Notes under the pieces: generated by a model
The model's database searches: none
What the model was told of the DNA's origin: nothing
The model's input: only the letters and a program-made list of their open reading frames with translations
Source: Nitrospira defluvii
GTDB taxonomy: Bacteria > Nitrospirota > Nitrospiria > Nitrospirales > Nitrospiraceae
Direction of reading: 5' to 3'
DNA length: 64,000 nucleotides
Assembly (NCBI GenBank): GCA_011525625.1
Contig: WYAX01000029.1
Location: 62,001 to 126,000, forward strand
Shown here: one piece after another, positions 1-7,061 of the stretch
Position numbering within the stretch: position 1 is the stretch's first letter
Layout: every line of letters starts with the position of its first letter
Position numbers and translations under genes: made by a program

Positions 1-1
1 C

Positions 2-259
2 CGCTGGTGCACGGATGCCGTGATCGAAGAAACGGCCACGCATCGTGTGATCGGGGCTGTGTCGAAAGGCGGCAAAGAAGGGCACGTGACGGAGCGCGAG
101 GCCGCAGCGAAAGCTGTGCGCGTCATGCAGCAGGAGTTTTCCGCGGAGCTGGCCCGCTCCGTGGCCGCGCATATTTATGGAGAGGCGGATCTTCCGGCTG
201 CGGCCGCAGCGCCGTCCGGTTGTCCGAAGGAGACGGGGGCGTCGCCCCTCGGTCGATGA
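2..259 (+). CDS. 3' end of an unrecognised gene (partial)
   Basis: The reading frame is open from the window edge (first codon at 2) to a stop at 257-259, giving the last 85 residues of a protein that starts upstream. The visible part is an amphipathic, Ala/Glu-rich helical stretch followed by a proline/alanine-rich tail that looks disordered. I recognise no family motif. The in-frame ATG at 20 is unlikely to be a true start because coding character continues upstream of it. A 35-base gap separates it from the next gene, which has its own ribosome binding site. Confidence 0.5.
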   Translation, partial: RWCTDAVIEETATHRVIGAVSKGGKEGHVTEREAAAKAVRVMQQEFSAELARSVAAHIYGEADLPAAAAAPSGCPKETGASPLGR

Positions 260-294
260 CGGCGGTGCATTAACCACAGGAGAGAGGAGAGGAG

Positions 295-543
295 ATGCGT
301 AAAACAGGAACCCGGAAGGCGGGGGAGCAAGCCAACGGCGGACGCCGGTTGTCGAGCCAGGCGATGAAGAAGCGTCTGCGCGAGCGGTTGGCCGCCGATA
401 CGCAACAGGTGCTCAAGAGCGATTTGGTCAGTATTTTCCGCAAACAGGGCTACTACGAGGAACTGCCGCTGGATGAATTGCAGGATCGCCTTTCCAAGCT
501 CCAGTCGCCGCTGGCAGAGAGTCTCTTGAAGGGGAGGGTCTAG
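295..543 (+). CDS. Small basic protein paired with PIN-domain gene (putative antitoxin)
   Basis: An 82-residue, highly basic protein with no signal peptide or membrane segment. The first 40 residues are Arg/Lys-rich; the remainder is predicted helical. A strong purine-rich ribosome binding site (gagaggagaggag) precedes the ATG. The stop codon is one base before the start of the PIN-domain gene, so the two are probably translated together. Small gene upstream plus PIN gene downstream is the usual order of VapBC-type modules, which is the only reason to suggest an antitoxin role. I do not recognise a VapB DNA-binding fold in it, so a non-toxin role is possible. Confidence 0.6.
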   Translation: MRKTGTRKAGEQANGGRRLSSQAMKKRLRERLAADTQQVLKSDLVSIFRKQGYYEELPLDELQDRLSKLQSPLAESLLKGRV

Positions 544-544
544 G

Positions 545-988
545 ATGCCGTATTACTATTTCGACTCGACGGCGCTGGTGAAACGCTACAGCATGGAACG
601 CGGGACGCGGGTCGTCAACAAGCTCATGGTGAAGCGCGGGAAGGTGGCGATTCTTCCCATGTGGAGCGTGACGGAGCTGTACTCGGTCTTGTCCGTTCGC
701 GCGCAGCAAGGAGAAATCACCCGGGACGATTGTTATTCCGTCCTCTACAAGTTCGAGATGGAAGCCGCGCAAGGACTCTTTCAGTTCATCTCGCCGACGA
801 TGGAGACCTATCTGGCGGCAAGGGAACTGATTCTCGACTATCCGGCCCTGCGCTCTCCGCAGCTCTTGCATCTGGCCCTGGCATTGGAATTGAAACCGCT
901 CCGGCTGACGGTCGTCAGCGCGGATAAGCAGCTCTTGGCCGCCTGTCGCCCGGCGGGGTTGCATATCGTGAATCCCGAAGACGACTAG
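545..988 (+). CDS. PIN-domain protein (VapC-like)
   Basis: A 147-residue protein whose N-terminus (YYYFDSTALVKRY, Asp7) is the first PIN strand with its metal-binding aspartate. Glu44 in the WSVTEL segment matches the second acidic position, and Asp in VVSADKQLLAA matches the C-terminal one. PIN proteins of the VapC type are Mg-dependent ribonucleases that cleave RNA. The third acidic residue, normally in a D-A-L-H-L-A context, is replaced: the sequence reads SPQLLHLALAL, with Gln where Asp is expected. Activity may therefore be reduced or regulatory. The ATG follows a good GGGGAGGG site inside the end of the upstream gene. Confidence 0.8.
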   Translation: MPYYYFDSTALVKRYSMERGTRVVNKLMVKRGKVAILPMWSVTELYSVLSVRAQQGEITRDDCYSVLYKFEMEAAQGLFQFISPTMETYLAARELILDYPALRSPQLLHLALALELKPLRLTVVSADKQLLAACRPAGLHIVNPEDD

Positions 989-1066
989 CCGGTGCGGGCT
1001 GCGGACACAAGCCGCCGGCGGCGTCGTCATAGCGAGATGCGATCCGCTACCGTGATCGTTTACTCT

Positions 1067-1192
1067 GCAGGCCGTTCAAAAGGGCCGTTCAGCAAGGCCG
1101 CAGCAATGCGAGGAGGCGAGGCGTACCCTTGCGGTACGTTGAGCCTCGGAGCGATGCGAGAACGAAGCTGGCGGCCTTTTTCAACGGCTTGC
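1067..1192. repeat. Nested palindromic repeat (REP/BIME-like)
   Basis: A 126-bp sequence built as concentric inverted repeats. The outer arms 1067-1087 and 1172-1192 pair at about 18 of 21 positions, a middle arm AAGGCCGC(C)AGC pairs with GCTGGCGGCCTT, and the core CGTACC (1122-1127) pairs with GGTACG (1133-1138), flanked by GAGGC and GCCTC. It ends exactly at the stop codon of the minus-strand gene at 1192-1773 and would fold into one long stem in RNA. It could act as an interspersed repeat, a transcript-stabilising hairpin or a terminator. I saw no second copy in this window. Confidence 0.75.
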
Positions 1193-1773
1193 TACCTTGA
1201 GCAGCGAAAGTCCGCGTGCATCGATTCCAACAGAGTTGTCCAATCGTCCGTTGTCTGACGGACCGTGCCCAGACGAGCCGCATGCGCGTTCGTGGCAGGA
1301 GCCTGTACCTGCCGGTTGAGGCCCTCTTGCGCATGCTGCAGTTCGAGTTGCGCAAGTTGAAGGCTCCCGCAGACGCCTGCTGAGGCCGGGAGTTCCCCGC
1401 CGGCCCGCCTGAACAGGGCGATGGCGCGATAACCATGTTCCTGCGAGCGGTACAAATGTTCCGCGGTCTTGAAGGTGTGTTGCAACCCGGAGTCCGATTG
1501 GCGCTTGGCCAGTTGTCCCGCCATCAAGGCCGCTCGGCCCATGCTCATGGCCGCGCTCTCCGCGTCGTCATTGCCCATCGCGTCTTCGGCCTTGACTCGT
1601 AAGCGATCGAGTTCCGCCTCCTCCCCTATGACCTGAGCCTGTCCCATGCCTGCGACGGAGAGCACGCACAGCGCCACGAGGACCGGTGCGGCGACAACAC
1701 GCCTGTGCCGAATCCTGCCGGCGGTCGCGGCTCTTGCGCCTGTCCCCACGTCTCGATTCGCTTGATCGATCAA
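1192..1773 (-). CDS. Secreted helical repeat protein, unknown function
   Basis: A 193-residue protein with a basic N-region (RIRHRR), a hydrophobic segment (VVAAPVLVALCVLSVAG) and an A-Q-A type signal-peptidase site, so probably exported to the periplasm. The mature part is alpha-helical and rich in Ala, Glu, Gln and Leu, resembling short TPR-like or coiled-coil helices. The only start giving the full reading frame with a good ribosome site (GGGAG) is TTG at 1773; GTG at 1749 is an alternative. The stop codon abuts the palindromic repeat. No specific function can be assigned. Confidence 0.6.
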   Translation of the reverse strand: MIDQANRDVGTGARAATAGRIRHRRVVAAPVLVALCVLSVAGMGQAQVIGEEAELDRLRVKAEDAMGNDDAESAAMSMGRAALMAGQLAKRQSDSGLQHTFKTAEHLYRSQEHGYRAIALFRRAGGELPASAGVCGSLQLAQLELQHAQEGLNRQVQAPATNAHAARLGTVRQTTDDWTTLLESMHADFRCSR

Positions 1774-1959
1774 TTGGCAGCTCCCTGTAGCGTCATCCGG
1801 TTCGGATCGGCGTCGTTCTCATGGACACCCAACAGCGACGTCCGGGCCGGATTCGATCTGCTGGAGGTCGAGGATCGCAACGAGACCGGTCACTCTATAA
1901 CAATCCCGTCCGTCGGTTGCAAGTTGCGCCGGCCGGAGGGCCGTCCGTATAATCGCGCC

Positions 1960-2790
1960 ATGTTGACTGGACGGCAGATCGGATTTGTCGGCGGCGGCAA
2001 CATGGCCGAGGCCTTGCTGGCGGGCTTGTTGCGAAAAGGTCTGACTACGCCCGATCGTCTCGTCGTCAGCGACCCGCTCTCGTCCAGACGCGAACTCCTG
2101 AACCGGACCTTGGGCGTGGCCGTGACCGCCGACAACCACGTGGCGGTTCGAGGCGCCGACATCGTGGTGCTCTGTGTCGAGCCGCAGGTGCTCGACCACG
2201 TGCTTACTGAACTCGCGTCCTCGCTCCAGTCGAACCCGCTGCTCATCTCGGTCGCTGCCGGATATCCCTTGTCCCGCATACAAGACCGGCTTGCCGGAGC
2301 CGGCAGACTGCTCCGTGCCATGCCCAATACGCCATCGGCCATCGGAGTAGGCGTGACGGCGATGAGCCTGGTAGGGGGCTTGTCGGCGGCGGATCGTCAG
2401 GCAGCCGAGCAGGTGTTCGAATCGGTCGGCAGTGTCGTGGTGGTGGAGGAGCGGTTGATGGATGCCGTCACCGGTCTGAGTGGAAGCGGTCCGGCCTATG
2501 TGTTCGCCATGATCGAGGCCCTTGCCGACGGCGGAGTCTTGGCCGGATTGCCCAGGGGCACCGCGCAACAATTGGCGGCGCACACGGTCGCGGGCGCGGC
2601 TCGCATGGTGCTGGAGCAGGGGGAGCATCCGGCGGTGTTGAAAGACCGGGTGGCCTCGCCCGGCGGAACCACGATCGCCGGATTGTCTCGATTGGAGCAG
2701 GGGCGGTTGCGGGCGACTCTGATCTCGGCGGTTGAGTCGGCCACGCAACGGTCACAGGAATTGGGCCGGGCGGAAAGCGATCATCTCTAA
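1960..2790 (+). CDS. proC: Pyrroline-5-carboxylate reductase
   Basis: ProC reduces 1-pyrroline-5-carboxylate to L-proline with NAD(P)H, the last step of proline synthesis, in the cytoplasm. The N-terminal nucleotide-binding loop (IGFVGGGNMAEALL) starts at residue 7. The central AMPNTP motif, the GLSGSGPAYVF dimer/active-site helix and the C-terminal VASPGGTTIAGL signature are all intact. The length of 276 residues is normal. The open frame extends upstream to 1705, but homology begins at the ATG at 1960. The next small gene follows by 15 bases and may be cotranscribed. Confidence 0.97.
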   Translation: MLTGRQIGFVGGGNMAEALLAGLLRKGLTTPDRLVVSDPLSSRRELLNRTLGVAVTADNHVAVRGADIVVLCVEPQVLDHVLTELASSLQSNPLLISVAAGYPLSRIQDRLAGAGRLLRAMPNTPSAIGVGVTAMSLVGGLSAADRQAAEQVFESVGSVVVVEERLMDAVTGLSGSGPAYVFAMIEALADGGVLAGLPRGTAQQLAAHTVAGAARMVLEQGEHPAVLKDRVASPGGTTIAGLSRLEQGRLRATLISAVESATQRSQELGRAESDHL

Positions 2791-2805
2791 CAAGGAGCGC
2801 GTCTC

Positions 2806-3000
2806 GTGCAATATTGGGTGAAAATCGTGTTTGCCGACAATCAGGAACTGCTGGTGAAAGAGGCGATTCGTCACACGATCAGCGAGGACATGGAAGTGCT
2901 CGAAGTGGATACGGCCAAAGAAGTCATCATCGTGCCGATGAAGCAGATTAAGTACATCGCCTGCGATGCCACTGTTTTTGCTCAAAAATCAAAGACTTAG
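2806..3000 (+). CDS. Small conserved-looking protein; integration target, 3' end supplied by the element
   Basis: A 64-residue acidic protein starting at GTG 2806 with AAGGAG 9 bases upstream. It has no signal peptide or membrane segment and reads as alternating strands and helices; no function is recognised. The last 17 codons (from Lys49, KYIACDATVF) lie inside the integrated element. A second copy of this C-terminal coding segment stands at 8806-8856, reading KYIACDATVFAQKAKG-stop, and must be the original 3' end. The present protein ends AQKSKT instead, so integration kept the gene functional with conservative end changes. Downstream of proC by 15 bases. Confidence 0.8.
   Translation: MQYWVKIVFADNQELLVKEAIRHTISEDMEVLEVDTAKEVIIVPMKQIKYIACDATVFAQKSKT
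2949..2969. repeat. attL-like direct repeat
   Basis: The 21 bases beginning TAAGTACATC are identical to 8805-8825. They encode K-Y-I-A-C-D-A in the frame of the 64-residue target gene. Beyond the core the left side continues with partial similarity (matching codons for T-V-F-A-Q-K but different third bases), showing that the element carries its own version of the target gene's end. Confidence 0.85.
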
Positions 3001-4193
3001 GAGTTTTCGTGGGCTTTGGTCACGGTTTTGGTCACGGTTCCAGAACCGATTTTTAACGAATCCAGCTTATCGACCGCTTGCCGATTCCCGCCTGGAATCA
3101 GATGCCCATAGGTGTCACAGGTGATGGTAATCGACGCATGGCCCAGTTGTGCTTGGACGTATTTCAGGTTCTCCCCATTCGCGATGAGTCGGCTTGCATA
3201 GGTATGGCGGACACTATGCATATCCAGTCGTCGTAGTCCTGCCTTCGCGATCATCGGAAACCACAGTTTGTAGCGCAACCAATTTTCGGCCATATAACTG
3301 GGCTCCCGTCTGGTTCCGCCAAGGTTGCCTGGAAAGAGGATTTCAGTCGCTGGGTGTCCAGCGGCTGCCGCCTCCAGATCCTGTAGCTCGATCCATTCCG
3401 TCAGAGCCGTTGCGAGTCCCTGGGACATGTCCACCCGCCGGGCCTTCCCGTTCTTGGGTGTGCCCAGGATTCCGCGCGACCAGTTCCGTTGCACGTAGAT
3501 TGATCGGCTGTGAAAGTTCAGATCGCCCCGATGGAGTCCTAGCACTTCTCCGGCTCGGAGGCCGGTGCGAAAGAAGGTCAGGGCCATCGGGTAAAACAGC
3601 GGGCGTTCGCGTCGGACGGTCTCCAGCAACAAGCTTTCTTCTTCCGGCGTGAAGATCGCAAGTTCTGATTCCTCGATGGTCGCCGGCCGTTTCAGCAGTT
3701 TCCCGGAACGGAGGGCAGGATTATGAGTGATCAGCCCGTCTTCCACGGCTTCGGTCAATACCGCGCTGAGCGTGAGTAGCGCATTGAGAGCCGTATCGAA
3801 ATCGAGCCCCTTTTCAAGCAGCCCTGCGGCCCATGCTTTGATTCGGGGTCGTGAGATGGCGGAGAGTTGCGAAGTCCCAAAGGCGGGGAGGGCATGTTTT
3901 CGTAATCGCGACTCGTACGTCTTGATCGTCGTAACCTTCTTGCCGCGTGCGGGTTGGTTTTTGAGCCACGTCACGAAGTAATCTTTCAGGAGGATTGATT
4001 TTGTCTTTTTCGGTTTGGGAAAGAGTTTTCCCTCTCGTGCTTCGGCCTTCAACTTGCCATACAGCGTGCGTGCTTGGCTTTTGGTGTCGCACTTGTGCCA
4101 TGTCTGGCGTCCCTCTTCATAGACACGCACCCACCAGCCTTCCCGGCCTTTCCGCTGGGTAATCCCTCTATCCTTTCCCGCTTTTCTTGCCAT
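2997..4193 (-). CDS. Tyrosine-type site-specific recombinase/integrase
   Basis: A 398-residue integrase. The N-terminal third has an AP2-like/arm-binding segment (GWWVRVYEEGRQTWHKC) and a SAM-like core-binding domain (about residues 75-165). The catalytic domain shows all expected residues: Arg in TGLRAGEVLGL, Lys in NGKARRV, H-x-x-R in MHSVRHTY, His in QLGHASI and the nucleophile Tyr in CDTYGHL. The start is ATG 4193 with AAAGGAGG upstream; the longer open frame to 4415 is the shadow of the overlapping upstream gene. Its C-terminal codons (TVTKTVTK) form part of a 28-bp repeat found again at the right end. The stop overlaps the target gene's stop by 4 bases. Confidence 0.95.
   Translation of the reverse strand: MARKAGKDRGITQRKGREGWWVRVYEEGRQTWHKCDTKSQARTLYGKLKAEAREGKLFPKPKKTKSILLKDYFVTWLKNQPARGKKVTTIKTYESRLRKHALPAFGTSQLSAISRPRIKAWAAGLLEKGLDFDTALNALLTLSAVLTEAVEDGLITHNPALRSGKLLKRPATIEESELAIFTPEEESLLLETVRRERPLFYPMALTFFRTGLRAGEVLGLHRGDLNFHSRSIYVQRNWSRGILGTPKNGKARRVDMSQGLATALTEWIELQDLEAAAAGHPATEILFPGNLGGTRREPSYMAENWLRYKLWFPMIAKAGLRRLDMHSVRHTYASRLIANGENLKYVQAQLGHASITITCDTYGHLIPGGNRQAVDKLDSLKIGSGTVTKTVTKAHENS
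3016..3043. repeat. 28-bp end repeat, left copy
   Basis: Identical over 28 bases to 8661-8688, in the same orientation. Each copy contains two tandem TTGGTCACGGTT units. This copy lies inside the 3' end of the integrase gene, where it encodes TVTKTVTK. It could be an arm-type binding site for the integrase, or simply integrase coding sequence with the right copy a relic of another integrase gene. Confidence 0.75.
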
Positions 4194-4845
4194 GGCGGTC
4201 CTCCTTTCGTCGTGCGGTCTTGCGGTCAGTCTTCTGGCTGTCGCGCCACTTTCTCGCCGCGACGCGGTTTTGACAGCGGGGCTGACAGTACAGCTGGTCG
4301 CGTCTGATCGCGAAAAAGATCGTGGCGCATTCCGGACAACGCCGGATGTAGTCCCCCGTGTGGGCCAGGAGGTGGACAAACCGGTATTCAAACTCCTTCG
4401 CCTTGCGTTTCGCACTCACGATGACCGTCCCGGCCTCGTCAGAGCCCTCACCCGGCGACACCACGACCAGCGTCATCTGCGGAAACGTGAAGGCGGTGTA
4501 GCCTTCGTGCCAATAGAGCTCCAAGTGCTCCAGGACGGCAGCCTGAATGTCCAGGGCTTCTTTGCGACTGGGTATCGTCTGATAGTTCTTCGCGTGAGGC
4601 ACGCCCTCCACGCTCCAGCCACTCTCCGGGGCCACCATCCCGCCATAGCGCTCCCCCGTCTCATCGACAAAGGCCGCGACCTCAAACGCTACCAGCGTCC
4701 ATTCCGTGGGCGTCAAAGCCTCCAGATCGGTCTGTAAAAACCGGAGCACCCACCCCACGGCGCCATCCGGCATCGTCTGGATACGCTCCATCGCCTTCTG
4801 ATACTCCAGTTGAAAGTCCTGCTCTGCGTGCCCCTGTGCGCTCAT
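4168..4845 (-). CDS. CGNR-type zinc-finger protein
   Basis: A 225-residue protein. The C-terminal 55 residues contain a CxxC then YCxxxC-QNR zinc finger (RRCPECATIF, YCQPRCQNRVAARKWR), typical of CGNR-finger proteins, followed by a very basic tail likely to bind nucleic acid. The N-terminal 150 residues are predicted alpha/beta and unrecognised. The chosen start at 4845 (MSAQGH) has AAGGAG eight bases upstream; the frame is open to 4935. The stop lies 26 bases inside the integrase gene, so the two are translationally coupled and this protein may help control integration or excision. Common beside integrases of GC-rich islands; function is inference. Confidence 0.75.
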   Translation of the reverse strand: MSAQGHAEQDFQLEYQKAMERIQTMPDGAVGWVLRFLQTDLEALTPTEWTLVAFEVAAFVDETGERYGGMVAPESGWSVEGVPHAKNYQTIPSRKEALDIQAAVLEHLELYWHEGYTAFTFPQMTLVVVSPGEGSDEAGTVIVSAKRKAKEFEYRFVHLLAHTGDYIRRCPECATIFFAIRRDQLYCQPRCQNRVAARKWRDSQKTDRKTARRKEDRHGKKSGKG

Positions 4846-4987
4846 GCCTTCAGCTCCTTTTTCACGCTGACCCCTCCCTAAATTCCTGATCCCAACACCA
4901 CCGAAAAATGTGTCGTGCGAAAGGGCTCTCTGCACCGGAATGTGTTTGGCAAGTGTACCTCCGGCTTGTTAATGGGTGTCAAGAAGA

Positions 4988-5015
4988 ATCACGGCTCAAC
5001 AATATAAGCCGTGAT
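4988..5015. promoter_or_regulatory. Inverted repeat between divergent integrase and excisionase genes
   Basis: Perfect 9-bp arms ATCACGGCT (4988-4996) and AGCCGTGAT (5007-5015) separated by 10 bases, in the 202-bp divergent intergenic region of the element, 33 bases before the excisionase-like start. Position and symmetry fit an operator for a dimeric regulator; without a U-run it is a poor terminator. Confidence 0.5.
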
Positions 5016-5047
5016 CATTTTTGAACCATTCTTGAAGGAGGTGCCCG

Positions 5048-5257
5048 ATGGTCCCCAGTACAAAATTGATCACCATTCGAGAAGCGGCCAACCGGTTAGG
5101 GCTGAAGGAAAGCACGATCAGGAAATACATCCTGAATCGGCAGATTGCCTATGTGAAGCCGTCGGTGCGAGCCGTGAGGATTCCTATCGAAGAACTGGAA
5201 CGGATTCTGGCTGCCGGCCTGAGGCCGGCCATTCCTCAAGCGGAGGCTGCCCGATGA
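5048..5257 (+). CDS. Excisionase-like helix-turn-helix protein
   Basis: A 69-residue protein of the MerR/excisionase HTH_17 type: TIREAANRLGLKESTIRKYI forms the winged-helix recognition unit and RIPIEELERIL the following wing/helix. Such proteins bind att-site DNA and tilt tyrosine integrases toward excision, or act as repressors. The ATG has an excellent GAAGGAGG site. It is divergent from the integrase operon and overlaps the next gene by 4 bases (ATGA), so it starts a three-gene operon. Confidence 0.8.
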   Translation: MVPSTKLITIREAANRLGLKESTIRKYILNRQIAYVKPSVRAVRIPIEELERILAAGLRPAIPQAEAAR

Positions 5258-5967
5258 GCCGCTGGAAGGAGTTCCGGCGGGAGCCTGTCGCCGGGGAATG
5301 GACTAGGAAGCAGAAGCGGGGCTATCACCGCGTCCGGTCGCTACTCTGGTTCTGGGAATGCCACCAGTTCCAAGTGCTGTGGGTCACCCTCTCGACGGCA
5401 GAGGGCGGGGATGCCGAGAAGCTGACGTATCACCACAAGCAGCTGAGGCAACGCATCGAACGCCAGCTGGGGTTTCAGGGGTTGGAGTATTACCAGGTCC
5501 GAACGGAAGAAGGGCATGGGGTGCTCCATATCTTCTGGGCCTGGCGGGTGTCGGATGGGGAACGCGCTCGCCGCTTTTGGATCTCCCAGGAATGGCTGTC
5601 GGCGCAATGGCAAGCCCTCCACGGGGCTCCGGTCGTCTGGATCAAGGCGTATCAGCCCAGCCATCGTTCCCGGAACCGTCTCAGCCGCTACGTCATTAGC
5701 CAATATGTCCAGGATCAATGCGGCTACGTGAACATGTGCTGGTCCTGGAAACGGTCTCTGGGGTTCCCTATCAGCCGACTGTGGGAAGAGATGCGGTACC
5801 AATGGTCTACGAGGAACGCCTATCGCCGGATCAGGGGTGAGATCGAAATCCCAAAGATCGTCTTTCTGAAGACCTGGGAGGATCTGCTCTCGGGGCATCC
5901 CATCTGGTTTAGCGGCACCATTCTGCAACTCGTATTGGGGAAGGGGCTCGTCTACCAGGAGGTCTAA
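5254..5967 (+). CDS. Putative replication-initiator-like protein of the element
   Basis: A 237-residue basic, tryptophan-rich protein translated from an ATG overlapping the previous stop. The frame also runs upstream to 5011, but that part is the shadow of the HTH gene. The layout resembles rolling-circle replication-associated proteins: a VLWVTLSTAEGG strand, a helix, an EYYQVRTEEGHGVLHIFWAW strand pair where an HUH motif would lie (here only one His, H-I-F), and a later SRYVISQYV tyrosine helix and W-SW-RSLGFP segment. The second HUH histidine is missing, so either the assignment is wrong or the enzyme is altered. Unknown otherwise; it may be a DNA-binding accessory protein. Confidence 0.45.
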   Translation: MSRWKEFRREPVAGEWTRKQKRGYHRVRSLLWFWECHQFQVLWVTLSTAEGGDAEKLTYHHKQLRQRIERQLGFQGLEYYQVRTEEGHGVLHIFWAWRVSDGERARRFWISQEWLSAQWQALHGAPVVWIKAYQPSHRSRNRLSRYVISQYVQDQCGYVNMCWSWKRSLGFPISRLWEEMRYQWSTRNAYRRIRGEIEIPKIVFLKTWEDLLSGHPIWFSGTILQLVLGKGLVYQEV

Positions 5968-5969
5968 GG

Positions 5970-6212
5970 ATGATCTGGCATCGATGTAGTCTCAAGCAGC
6001 CCAGCCTGTTTGGTCCAGCCTGTTGCGGACGGGAAGCGACCACGTACGACCGGGCGAGGAAAGCCTGGCTCTGTCCTGAACATACCAAGGAACGACTCTG
6101 TGAATTCTGCCAGTCAGAACGGGCCTGGGCGAGACTCTGTTATGTCGTGGACGATGTCCTCAGTGAGGTCTGGCTCTGTGCGGATTGTGCGGGACTGACG
6201 CGGCGACGATGA
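5970..6212 (+). CDS. Small cysteine-rich (zinc-ribbon-like) protein
   Basis: An 80-residue protein with eight or so cysteines in pairs (ACCGRE, LCPEH, LCEFCQ, LCADCAG), consistent with one or two zinc ribbons. It begins 3 bases after the previous stop, preceded by AGGAGG, so it is the last gene of the HTH / Rep-like / zinc-ribbon operon. No enzymatic motif. Small zinc-ribbon proteins of this type accompany replication and integration genes in small islands; its role here is unknown. Confidence 0.6.
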   Translation: MIWHRCSLKQPSLFGPACCGREATTYDRARKAWLCPEHTKERLCEFCQSERAWARLCYVVDDVLSEVWLCADCAGLTRRR

Positions 6213-6540
6213 GACCATCAAATTAATGTGTCCCTGTCACCCGTCCACTATCCGCCACGGGTGAGAGGGAGCAATGCTCCTTCCTCGTACCAGGCGGCGA
6301 TGCGTCAGCTTGGCCGCCTCTCTGGTTGATCGTTGAGTACAAACACAGAATGAAGAACAGGGATACTGAAACCATGGGGAGAATTAAACGCAAAGATTCC
6401 GCCCAACGAGGCCGCCCGGCCGTTCCGGACCGATGGACCGGACGGCCGGGGGGATCGGGGGCGCAGCCCCCGCTTCACTTGATCTATATGGTCAAAGTAG
6501 GAAGCTTTTTTGTTGAAGTCTCGGCCACTAGGTAAATTAT
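6213..6540. other. Intergenic region with GC-rich hairpins
   Basis: No convincing gene. The open frame 6326-6535 (+) runs through two hairpins and has no ribosome site. The stretch changes from the GC-rich operon to the AT-rich cargo. The hairpins at 6415-6471 are the only clear structure. Confidence 0.5.
6415..6471. other. Two adjacent GC-rich hairpins (possible origin or terminator)
   Basis: The first hairpin has arms 6415-6428 and 6438-6450 that pair at 13 positions with one bulged base. Seven bases later, GGGGGC-GCA-GCCCCC (6457-6471) forms a perfect 6-bp stem. Neither is followed by a U-run, so a simple intrinsic terminator is unlikely. Their place behind the Rep-like gene and before the cargo fits a replication or transfer origin of the element; this is inference. 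Confidence 0.45.
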
Positions 6541-6619
6541 CTATGCCCCACTATTGACACACCATTTATTTTGCCGATAATAAGCAATAAAAATAGTCCA
6601 ATAGCACTAGTGGGGATAG
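6541..6619 (+). promoter_or_regulatory. Cargo-operon promoter bracketed by an inverted repeat
   Basis: A near-consensus sigma-70 promoter: TTGACA (6554-6559), 16-base spacer, GATAAT (6576-6581). It sits between arms CTAT(G)CCCCACTA (6541-6553) and TAGTGGGGATAG (6608-6619), which are inverted copies of each other over 12 bases apart from one extra G. The left arm abuts the -35 box and the right arm covers the ribosome-binding region of the first cargo gene at 6623. This arrangement suggests autoregulation, plausibly by one of the winged-helix-like cargo proteins. Confidence 0.65.
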
Positions 6620-6622
6620 CTA

Positions 6623-7000
6623 ATGGCGAAAGCAACTATTAAATCAAAAACGGGACTCGCAATAACGATTGAAGGAAATGATAGAGAAGTTGCCCATATT
6701 TTGAAGATTATCGAGCATGGCGACTCAGTTGGTCAGGGCAGGGGGGCGGCGACCAATGCCAAGGGATCTCACTCGCGAGGGGATGAGAAAAAGCGCTCCG
6801 CGACCTCCGATTTAATAATGGGATTAAAGGATGAGGGATTTTTTAATAAGCCAAGAGGGTTATCGGATATAGCAGGTTCATTGGAAGAAAAAGGTTACAT
6901 TTACCCCGTAACGACGTTATCAGGCGTAATGTTAGGTTTGGTTCAGAAGAGACTGTTGGGTCGGAAGAAAGTTGAAGGAAAGTGGGTATACGGAAAATGA
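6623..7000 (+). CDS. Cargo protein 1: small protein with C-terminal winged-helix-like domain
   Basis: A 125-residue basic protein, AT-rich relative to the host. The N-terminal 35 residues form a beta/alpha unit (TGLAITIEGNDREVAHILKI), then a Gly/Ser/Lys linker, then a conserved-looking domain at about 60-125 (DLIMGLKDEGFFNKP...). The same domain pattern, I-x-x-L-x-D-x-GFF-x-x-P, appears in the fourth cargo gene at 8262-8588, so the two are paralogous over this part. It ends with a predicted wing (KKVEGKWVYGK). First gene of the cargo operon, directly downstream of a strong bracketed promoter. Function unknown; DNA binding is inferred. Confidence 0.7.
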   Translation: MAKATIKSKTGLAITIEGNDREVAHILKIIEHGDSVGQGRGAATNAKGSHSRGDEKKRSATSDLIMGLKDEGFFNKPRGLSDIAGSLEEKGYIYPVTTLSGVMLGLVQKRLLGRKKVEGKWVYGK

Positions 7001-7061
7001 GCTCTGCAAATCCGGAGAGTATTTTTAAAACATATGAAAGAAGACTCTATGGGGATTGCAA

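Noticed and set aside
1819-2748. Minus-strand open frame (309 codons) opposite proC
   Set aside because: Shadow of proC.
2949-2969. tRNA-gene attachment site for the island
   Set aside because: The repeated sequence is inside a protein-coding frame on both sides; no tRNA cloverleaf is present.
6326-6535. 69-codon frame through the GC-rich hairpins
   Set aside because: Runs across two palindromes, lacks a ribosome site.
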